From: JBARCX01 sp049794535
Lineage (GTDB): Bacteria; Pseudomonadota; Gammaproteobacteria; Xanthomonadales; Rhodanobacteraceae
DNA length: 12,213 nucleotides
NCBI GenBank assembly: GCA_049794535.1
Contig: JBARCX010000079.1
Location: 1 to 12,213, forward strand
Direction: 5' to 3'
The number at the start of each line of letters is the position of its first letter. Positions within the stretch are counted from its first letter, which is position 1. The notes below the pieces were generated by a model. That model searched no databases and was not told where the DNA came from. It saw nothing but the letters and a program-made list of their open reading frames with translations. This document shows positions 6,726 to 12,213 of the stretch, piece by piece. The translations under genes and the position numbers were made by a program.

Positions 6726-7819
6726 GCAGCTACGACCTGATCATCGTGGGTGCTGGCATTGTGGGTGCCGCCTGCGCGGATTGTGCCAGCGCCGAAGGGT
6801 TGAAGGTGGCGATCGTCGAACCCGGCCCCATCGGTGGCGGCGCCACGGCTGCGGCGATGGGTCACCTGGTGGCAATGGACGATGATCCGGCCGAGCTGGC
6901 GCTAGCGCATTATTCGCTTGGCCTGTGGGAAGCATTTACCGATGTGGCGCAGGCCGAATACAGTCGCTGCGGCACTTTGTGGGTGGCCAGCAATGAGCAC
7001 GAAGCCGCGCGCATTCCAGACAAACTGACGCGATTGGCCGCTGCCGGCGTACATGCCGAACAGATCAGCGCCGAACAACTCTATCGTCTCGAACCTGCAC
7101 TCGTGCCTGGCCTGGCCGGCGGCATGCGCGTACCGGGTGAAGCGGTGGTTTATCCACCGGGTGTTGCGCGTTATCTGGTGGATCGTGCCGTCGCACGTGG
7201 TGCTGTGCTCTATCGCGATTACGCGAATGAGATCAAGCAAGGCGGTCTGCATCTGGCCGATCGCACGCACCTCGTTGGGCCCGTATTGGTAGCAACCGGC
7301 TGTGCACTGCCCCAACTTCTGCCGCAGTTGCCATTGCGTGCGCGCAAGGGGCATCTGGTGATTACGGATCGTCATCCAGGCATCGTGCATCACCAATTGC
7401 TGGAGCTCGGCTATGCCGACAGTGCGCATGGCGATGCGGATAGCAGCGTTGCGTTCAACGTGCAGCCACGGCCCACCGGACAGATTCTGATTGGCTCATC
7501 GCGCGAATACGGCAGCAAGACACCGGATGTTTCGTTGACGATGGTCCAGCGCATGCTGGCAAGAACGTTCCAATACCTACCCGGCCTGCGCCAACTCGAA
7601 GCGATACGCATATGGACCGGCTTCCGTCCGGTCAGCGCCGATGGCCTGCCCTATCTCGGTCGCGTGCCAGAGCTTTCGGACGTCTGGGTGGCGGCAGGCC
7701 ATGAAGGGCTGGGCGTTACCACCTCGCTAGGCAGCGCACGACTGCTGATCGATCAACTGCTAGGCCGAACGACCGCGATTGATGCACGCCCCTATGACCC
7801 TGCTCGGGTGGCTGCATGA
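6722..7819 (+). CDS. lhpB: D-hydroxyproline dehydrogenase, FAD (beta) subunit, DAO family
   Basis: A 365-residue FAD-dependent amine oxidoreductase of the D-amino-acid oxidase/glycine oxidase fold, expected to oxidise cis-4-hydroxy-D-proline to pyrroline-4-hydroxy-2-carboxylate. The dinucleotide-binding motif GAGIVG (10-15) and the ribose-binding Glu E33 open the protein. The C-terminal family motifs are WTGFRPVSADGLPYLGR (about 298-314) and AGHEGLG (about 325-331). It starts at GTG 6722, inside the lhpA stop codon (GTGA overlap), and ends overlapping lhpF by 4 nt, so it is translationally coupled on both sides. The two partner subunits that follow match the hetero-oligomeric dehydrogenase known from Pseudomonas aeruginosa rather than the stand-alone P. 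putida enzyme. On sequence alone it could be another DAO-type imino acid dehydrogenase; the operon decides the call. Confidence 0.88.
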   Translation: MSSYDLIIVGAGIVGAACADCASAEGLKVAIVEPGPIGGGATAAAMGHLVAMDDDPAELALAHYSLGLWEAFTDVAQAEYSRCGTLWVASNEHEAARIPDKLTRLAAAGVHAEQISAEQLYRLEPALVPGLAGGMRVPGEAVVYPPGVARYLVDRAVARGAVLYRDYANEIKQGGLHLADRTHLVGPVLVATGCALPQLLPQLPLRARKGHLVITDRHPGIVHHQLLELGYADSAHGDADSSVAFNVQPRPTGQILIGSSREYGSKTPDVSLTMVQRMLARTFQYLPGLRQLEAIRIWTGFRPVSADGLPYLGRVPELSDVWVAAGHEGLGVTTSLGSARLLIDQLLGRTTAIDARPYDPARVAA

Positions 7820-8052
7820 CACGCGTCGTGATCAACGGGCAATCGGTCGAGGTTGTTGCCGGTGCCAGCGTGGCCGCGGCGATGGCTCAGCTAGGCGTGC
7901 CGTTTCGGCGTTCCGTGACGGGCGAATGGCGAGCACCGCTATGCGGCATGGGCGTGTGCTTCGAGTGCCGTGTGCAGATCGATGGCATGGCCCTGCAGCG
8001 CGCCTGCATGGTGCCCGTGCGCGAAGGCATGCAGGTGGTTACCCGTGGCTGA
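7816..8052 (+). CDS. lhpF: D-hydroxyproline dehydrogenase, small [2Fe-2S] (gamma) subunit
   Basis: A 78-residue ferredoxin-like protein. It carries the plant-type [2Fe-2S] pattern C43-x4-C48-x2-C51-x12-C64 (PLCGMGVCFEC ... RACM) in a beta-grasp fold, and should pass electrons between the flavin subunits. The ATG at 7816 overlaps the lhpB stop as ATGA, and its own stop overlaps the lhpE start by 8 nt. Small proteins of this kind occur between the two flavoproteins in hetero-oligomeric hydroxyproline, octopine/nopaline and HcnABC-type dehydrogenases. There is no signal peptide, and nothing is missing for the fold. Confidence 0.9.
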   Translation: MTRVVINGQSVEVVAGASVAAAMAQLGVPFRRSVTGEWRAPLCGMGVCFECRVQIDGMALQRACMVPVREGMQVVTRG

Positions 8053-9361
8053 GCACTACGACGTGGTCGTCGTCGGTGCCGGCCCTGCGGGACTGGCCGC
8101 CGCACATGCCGCCGCCCGACAAGGCGCACGTGTGGGCTTGATCGATGCCCAAGCCACCGCGGGTGGTCAGGTGTGGCGCAAAGATGTGCAGCATGGCTGG
8201 CCGCGCGATGCACGACGCAACATGACCCACGTGTTTGGCCATCCAAACGTTACCTGGCTGGCGCAGACACACGTAGTCGCCGCTGGACCAGATGGCCTGC
8301 TGCTGGAGGACACCCGGCACGCCCGTCGCATGGATTACGGCGCACTCATTCTGGCGACAGGTGCCCGCGAGCTACTACTTCCCTTTCCTGGCTGGACACT
8401 CCCCGGCGTTACCGGCGCGGGCGGGTTGCAGGCACTGGCCAAGCAAGGTTGGCCGCTGGCCGGTCGTCGCGTGGTTATCGCCGGTAGTGGCCCGTTGTTG
8501 CTGGCCGCTGCCGCGACGGCGCGACGGCATGGCGCCATCGTGCTGGGCATCTACGAACAAGCCAGTGCAGCAGCAGTGAATCGTTTCGCACGCACGTTGT
8601 GGCGATGGCCGGCCAAAGCATTCCAAGCGGCACTGCTGCGCAGCGAGCTGGCAGGTGTGCCCTATCGCTTCGGCAGCGTGGTGCGTCGTGCTCTGGGTAA
8701 AGACGCGGGCAAAGACGCCCTGCACGCCATCGAACTGCAAGGCCCGCATGGCATCGAGCAACTGGAATGCGATCAGCTTGCCGTCGGCTACGGCCTGCTA
8801 CCCAATGTCGAACTCGCACAGATGCTCGGCTGCAAACTGCAGCTGGAAGGCGCGCACCTGTATGTCGATGTGGACGCCTTGCAACGCACCAGTGTCACGA
8901 ACGTGTATGCCGTTGGCGAACTCTGCGGTATCGGTGGCCGTGACAGTGCACGCATCGAAGGCACCATCGCCGGTCATACCGCTGTCGGCGCAACGGTCCA
9001 TGCTTCTTTGCTTCGACAACAGCAACACGCACGCGCCTTTGCCAACGCTCTTCGCGAACACTTCGCGCTCGATCCGCGCGTGCGCACACTCGCCGAACCA
9101 GGCACGCTGATTTGCCGCTGCGAAGACGTACCACTGCAAGCACTCGCAGGCTATGCCGATGCACGCAGCGCCAAGCTCGCCACCCGCTGTGGCATGGGCG
9201 CCTGCCAAGGCCGCATCTGCGGCAGCGCACTGGCTGAGCTTGGCCATTTCTCACTTAGCCATCTTTCATTAGGCCACCTCCCGCGCAGCGGGCAACGCCC
9301 TCCGCTGTTTCCCGCCCGGCTTTCCACGCTGGGCGATCCCGACCTTTCTTCCAGCAACTAA
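8045..9361 (+). CDS. lhpE: D-hydroxyproline dehydrogenase, large (alpha) flavin/iron-sulfur subunit
   Basis: A 438-residue pyridine-nucleotide-disulfide-oxidoreductase-type flavoprotein. It has a first Rossmann motif GAGPAG (11-16), a second one GSGP (147-150), and the flavin-closing VYAVGELCGIGG (287-298). A C-terminal BFD-like Fe-S domain follows with C357-x-C359 and C382-x4-C387. I start it at GTG 8045, preceded by AGGTGG at 8033-8038; the frame is open to 7970, but those 25 residues are Cys/Trp-rich shadow of lhpF. It overlaps lhpF by 8 nt. In the known P. aeruginosa enzyme this subunit works with LhpB and LhpF to move electrons to an acceptor. The last about 38 residues, after ALAEL, form a His/Ser/Pro-rich tail with a short tandem repeat and do not look like part of the BFD domain. 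Confidence 0.88.
   Translation: MAEHYDVVVVGAGPAGLAAAHAAARQGARVGLIDAQATAGGQVWRKDVQHGWPRDARRNMTHVFGHPNVTWLAQTHVVAAGPDGLLLEDTRHARRMDYGALILATGARELLLPFPGWTLPGVTGAGGLQALAKQGWPLAGRRVVIAGSGPLLLAAAATARRHGAIVLGIYEQASAAAVNRFARTLWRWPAKAFQAALLRSELAGVPYRFGSVVRRALGKDAGKDALHAIELQGPHGIEQLECDQLAVGYGLLPNVELAQMLGCKLQLEGAHLYVDVDALQRTSVTNVYAVGELCGIGGRDSARIEGTIAGHTAVGATVHASLLRQQQHARAFANALREHFALDPRVRTLAEPGTLICRCEDVPLQALAGYADARSAKLATRCGMGACQGRICGSALAELGHFSLSHLSLGHLPRSGQRPPLFPARLSTLGDPDLSSSN
9242..9280 (+). repeat. 15-bp tandem repeat in the 3' end of lhpE
   Basis: Two full and one partial in-frame 15-bp units (9242-9256, 9257-9271, 9272-9280) encode GHFSL, SHLSL and GHL. The shared core is GCCAT-T-TCA-T. Unit length and position at the gene end are the same as for the lhpA repeat, but the sequence differs. 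Confidence 0.5.
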
Positions 9362-9375
9362 CGAGGCCCTCCCCC

Positions 9376-10281
9376 ATGAGCAATGCATCCCTTTGGCAAG
9401 GCGTTCTTCCCGCCATCACCACGCCCTTCACGGCAGACAACAAGGTCGATCACGCCTTTCTTGCCAGCCATGTGAAGCAGTTGATCGATGCCGGCTGCAA
9501 AGGCGTCGTACCGCTCGGTTCACTCGGCGAAGCGGCCACGCTGAGCTTCGAGGAAAAGCTTGAGATCCTGCGCACGCTCGTCAAAGCGTTGGATGGCCGC
9601 GCGCCGGTGATCCCCGGCATCGCCGCGCTCTCCACCGACGAAGCCGTGCGTCTGGCGAAGGAAGCCAAGGCCATCGGTTGCAGCGGATTGATGGTGCTTC
9701 CGCCCTACGTGTACTCCACCGATTGGCGCGAAATGGGTGCGCATGTGCGCGCCGTGATCGCAGCCACCGACCTGCCCTGCATGCTCTACAACAACCCCGT
9801 TGCCTACAAGACCGATTTCAGCCCGGCACACATGGCTGAACTTGCTGCCGAATTCCCCAACCTGCAGGCGGTGAAGGAATCCTCCGGCGATGTGCGCCGC
9901 TTCGCGGGCATCCGTGTGCTGCTCGGTGATCGGTTGCAATTGCTGGTGGGTATGGACGACGCCATCGTCGAAGGCGTCAGCATGGGTGCGGTGGGCTGGA
10001 TCGCTGGCTTGGTCAATGCCTATCCGAAGGAATCGGTGAAGCTGTTCGAACTGGCCCGCGATGGTGGCCCCAAAGCAGCCGAGTCGCTTTACGCATGGTT
10101 CCTTCCGCTGCTGCGCCTGGACACCGTGCCAACCTTTGTGCAGCTGATCAAACTGGTGCAGGAAAAGGTCGGCATGGGCAGCGAGCAAGTCCGTGCACCG
10201 CGACTGCGCGTGGTGGGTGCTGAGCGCGAGTACGCGTTGAAGGTGATCGATCATGCCATTGCCACCCAACCGAGCATTTGA
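9376..10281 (+). CDS. lhpC: Pyrroline-4-hydroxy-2-carboxylate deaminase (DHDPS family)
   Basis: A 301-residue (beta/alpha)8 lyase of the dihydrodipicolinate synthase/N-acetylneuraminate lyase family. In this operon it should convert pyrroline-4-hydroxy-2-carboxylate to 2-oxoglutarate semialdehyde with loss of ammonia. The Schiff-base lysine is K167 in AVKESSGD, the conserved tyrosine is Y138 in LYNNPV, and the carboxylate-binding loop is PLGSLGEAATL (46-56), where true DHDPS has GTTGE. The ATG at 9376 follows the lhpE stop by 14 nt with GAGG in between. Without context one could call it DapA, but the loop and the neighbours argue for the deaminase. Length is normal. Confidence 0.9.
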   Translation: MSNASLWQGVLPAITTPFTADNKVDHAFLASHVKQLIDAGCKGVVPLGSLGEAATLSFEEKLEILRTLVKALDGRAPVIPGIAALSTDEAVRLAKEAKAIGCSGLMVLPPYVYSTDWREMGAHVRAVIAATDLPCMLYNNPVAYKTDFSPAHMAELAAEFPNLQAVKESSGDVRRFAGIRVLLGDRLQLLVGMDDAIVEGVSMGAVGWIAGLVNAYPKESVKLFELARDGGPKAAESLYAWFLPLLRLDTVPTFVQLIKLVQEKVGMGSEQVRAPRLRVVGAEREYALKVIDHAIATQPSI

Positions 10282-10303
10282 AATGACTACGCCGGAAGTG
10301 AGC

Positions 10304-11893
10304 ATGCTTGAACATGTGCTGATCGGGGGAAGTTGGCGCGCCTCGCTCGATCCGCAAGGCAGCTTCCACGCTGAAGATCCCAGCCACGCCGCAGCCATCG
10401 GTCCGGCGTTTCCGATCAGTGGCGCGGCAGATCTCGAATCCGCCGTGTCGGCTGCGGTAGCCGTCGCCGACGCATTGAGCGCAGCTCCGGCTTCGTGCAT
10501 CGCCGATTTCCTCGAAGCGTATGCCGCAGCGATCGAAGCCGATGCCGATGCACTCGTTGCGCTAGCACATGCAGAAACCGCGTTGCCCATCGAGCCGCGT
10601 TTGCGCTCGGTGGAGCTTCCGCGTACCAGTGGCCAATTGCGTCAGGCGGCGAAAGCTGTGCGCAGTTATGCATGGACCGATCCGGTGATCGACACCCAGG
10701 GCGGACTGCGTGCCCATCGCGCACCGCTCAACAAACCGGTGCTGGTGTTCGGTCCGAATAACTTTCCGTTCGCCTTCAACGCTATCGCTGGTAGCGACTT
10801 CGCATCGGCCATCGCCGCACGCAATCCGGTGATCGCTAAGGCGCACCCCTCGCATCCGGCAACCAGTCAGCGATTAGCGCAATTGGCGCATGCCGCATTG
10901 ATCGCCGCAGGCTTGCCGACGGCGGCAGTCCAGCTGCTCTATCACTTCGACAATGCGTTGGGTCTCAAGCTTGCCGGTGACACGCGACTCGGTGCGATTG
11001 GTTTCACCGGCAGTCGTGTGGGTGGATTGGCGCTCAAGGCTGCCGCCGACAAAGCTGGTGTGCCGATTTACGCCGAGCTCTCCAGCGTCAATCCGGTATT
11101 CCTGTTACCTGGCGTACTGGCCGAACGCGGTGAAGCATTGGCACAAGAATTCTTCACTTCGTGCACCATGGGCAGTGGCCAGTTCTGCACCAATCCGGGC
11201 TTGGTGATCGTGCCTAAAGGTGAACAAGGCGATGCGTTTGTCGCCGCCGCCACCGCGCACTTCGCCAGTGCTACACCGAAGGTATTGTTCTCGCGCGGCG
11301 TGCAAGACAACCTAGTGCGCGCCGTCACTACCTTGCTTGCGGCAGGTGCTGAACTATTGGCCGGTGGCAACGCAGGCGACGGCGAGGGTTATCACTATCG
11401 GCCCAGCTTGCTGAGTGTAGATAGCACGCGCTTCCTCGCCCAGACCGAAGCCTTGCAGACTGAAGCCTTTGGGCCGGTCAGCCTGATCGTTCGCGCTGAA
11501 AACCCAGCGGATATGGCCACACTCGCGGCCGCATTCGAAGGCAATCTCACCGGGACCATCTATCGCGCCGCTGACGGCAGCGACGATGCCGCATGGCAGG
11601 TCGTCGCATCGCCACTGCGCAGCAAGGTCGGCCGATTGATTGCCAACAAGATGCCCACCGGCGTCGCCGTCAGCCCGGCGATGAATCACGGCGGCCCCTA
11701 CCCCAGTACCAGCCATCCGGGTTTTACCGCGGTGGGTATGCCGGCGGCAATCCATCGCTTCAGTGCACTGCATAGTTATGACGGTGTACCCGAAGCATTA
11801 CTGCCGGTGGAGCTGCGCGATCGCAACCCGGGCGGCGTGCAGCGTTTGATCGATGGACGTTGGAGCGATGGCGATATCGGAGCCTCGGCATGA
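10304..11893 (+). CDS. 2-oxoglutarate semialdehyde dehydrogenase (aldehyde dehydrogenase family)
   Basis: This enzyme oxidises 2-oxoglutarate semialdehyde (2,5-dioxopentanoate) to 2-oxoglutarate with NAD(P)+, the last step of the pathway. From the ATG at 10304 it has 529 residues, normal for the long ALDH subgroup that includes the P. putida hydroxyproline enzyme. N153 in GPNNFPFAFN, the general base E258 in YAELSSVNPV and the nucleophile C295 in GQFCTNPG are all present, as is the cofactor loop GFTGSRVGG (233-241). I prefer 10304 because GGAAG stands before it and MLEHVLIGGSW fits the family start. An ATG at 10283, one base after the lhpC stop, would add seven residues and give tighter coupling. 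Other ALDH substrates are possible, but the context is strong. Confidence 0.9.
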   Translation: MLEHVLIGGSWRASLDPQGSFHAEDPSHAAAIGPAFPISGAADLESAVSAAVAVADALSAAPASCIADFLEAYAAAIEADADALVALAHAETALPIEPRLRSVELPRTSGQLRQAAKAVRSYAWTDPVIDTQGGLRAHRAPLNKPVLVFGPNNFPFAFNAIAGSDFASAIAARNPVIAKAHPSHPATSQRLAQLAHAALIAAGLPTAAVQLLYHFDNALGLKLAGDTRLGAIGFTGSRVGGLALKAAADKAGVPIYAELSSVNPVFLLPGVLAERGEALAQEFFTSCTMGSGQFCTNPGLVIVPKGEQGDAFVAAATAHFASATPKVLFSRGVQDNLVRAVTTLLAAGAELLAGGNAGDGEGYHYRPSLLSVDSTRFLAQTEALQTEAFGPVSLIVRAENPADMATLAAAFEGNLTGTIYRAADGSDDAAWQVVASPLRSKVGRLIANKMPTGVAVSPAMNHGGPYPSTSHPGFTAVGMPAAIHRFSALHSYDGVPEALLPVELRDRNPGGVQRLIDGRWSDGDIGASA

Positions 11894-12213
11894 GCACAAC
11901 CACATCACGTCAGCAGCAAATCGGCGGCCTTAGTCCGGCGGAGGCGCACGCTGCGTTGCAGCCATGGGCACAACCAGCCGCACCGATTCACGCCAAGGAA
12001 TACGAGCAACGCTTGGAGCAAGCGCGGCGACTGATGCGCCAACGCGGCGACGATGCGTTGCTGATCACCGCCGGTAGTTCCCTGCGCTATTTCGCGGGCA
12101 TCCCCTGGGGAGCTACCGAGCGATTGGTCGCACTGCTGTTGCCACTCCATGGCGAGCCACACCTCATCTGCCCAGCGTTCGAGCAAGGTTCGCTCAGTCA
12201 TGAGTTGAGCATT
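11890..12213 (+). CDS. M24-family Xaa-Pro peptidase (prolidase-like), 3' end beyond window
   Basis: The first 108 residues of a peptidase whose visible part is the creatinase/prolidase N-terminal domain: YEQRLEQARRLMRQRGDDALLITAG, then SSLRYFAGIPWG, then the strand ALLLPLHGEPHLICPAFE. The metal-binding catalytic domain lies past the right edge, so activity cannot be judged. The ATG at 11890 overlaps the aldehyde dehydrogenase stop (ATGA), which places it in the operon. It probably frees proline or hydroxyproline from Xaa-(Hyp)Pro dipeptides, such as those from collagen-like or plant cell-wall glycoproteins, to feed the pathway; this is inferred from family and position. No signal peptide is seen, so it should be cytoplasmic. 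Confidence 0.82.
   Translation, partial: MSTTTSRQQQIGGLSPAEAHAALQPWAQPAAPIHAKEYEQRLEQARRLMRQRGDDALLITAGSSLRYFAGIPWGATERLVALLLPLHGEPHLICPAFEQGSLSHELSI

Noticed and set aside
7970..8044. N-terminal extension of LhpE from the ATG at 7970
   Set aside because: It would overlap lhpF by 83 nt and add Cys/Trp-rich residues unlike the family; the GTG at 8045 has a good AGGTGG site and begins right before the flavin-binding motif.
9520..10590. Minus-strand open frame of 356 codons across lhpC and the aldehyde dehydrogenase start
   Set aside because: It lies wholly antisense to two well-supported genes, has a Ser/Ala/His-rich product without motifs, and reflects the high GC of the third codon positions.

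Overview
The window reads as part of a gammaproteobacterial chromosome, most likely from the Xanthomonadales/Rhodanobacteraceae side. This is an inference from the gene set, the moderately high GC, the tightly overlapping operon and the type of hydroxyproline dehydrogenase; no rRNA or other strict taxonomic marker is present. I see no tRNA, rRNA, insertion sequence, CRISPR array, phage gene or plasmid gene.

Left part (1-2037, minus strand): the first 321 codons of an NAD-dependent, metal-free formate dehydrogenase run off the left edge. Upstream of it, on the same strand, is a LysR-type regulator. The 144-bp spacer between them holds an inverted repeat with T-N11-A spacing that fits a LysR-family binding site.

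Middle part (2038-5494): a 785-bp stretch without a recognisable gene contains a perfect 22-bp palindrome and one weak unassigned ORF. It is followed by a predicted lipoprotein alpha/beta hydrolase on the plus strand. Convergent to that is a minus-strand exported protein resembling DUF3108. A minus-strand PAS-AraC regulator then faces the large operon on the right.

Right part (5709-12213, plus strand): a compact operon encodes the whole catabolic route from trans-4-hydroxy-L-proline to 2-oxoglutarate. The 4-hydroxyproline 2-epimerase (lhpA) makes cis-4-hydroxy-D-proline. A three-subunit D-hydroxyproline dehydrogenase (lhpB FAD subunit, lhpF small 2Fe-2S subunit, lhpE FAD plus BFD-type iron-sulfur subunit) makes pyrroline-4-hydroxy-2-carboxylate. 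A DHDPS-family deaminase (lhpC) gives 2-oxoglutarate semialdehyde, and an aldehyde dehydrogenase oxidises that to 2-oxoglutarate. An M24 peptidase of Xaa-Pro type, cut by the right edge, overlaps the last gene by 4 nt and may release (hydroxy)proline from dipeptides. Junctions are 4 nt, 4 nt and 8 nt overlaps, a 14-nt gap, a very short gap and a 4-nt overlap, which points to one co-translated unit. The divergent PAS-AraC protein is the obvious candidate regulator.

The pathway is known. The less ordinary details are short 15-bp tandem repeats that build C-terminal tails on LhpA and LhpE, a CxxC in the PAS domain of the regulator, and two clear dyad sites in the left half.
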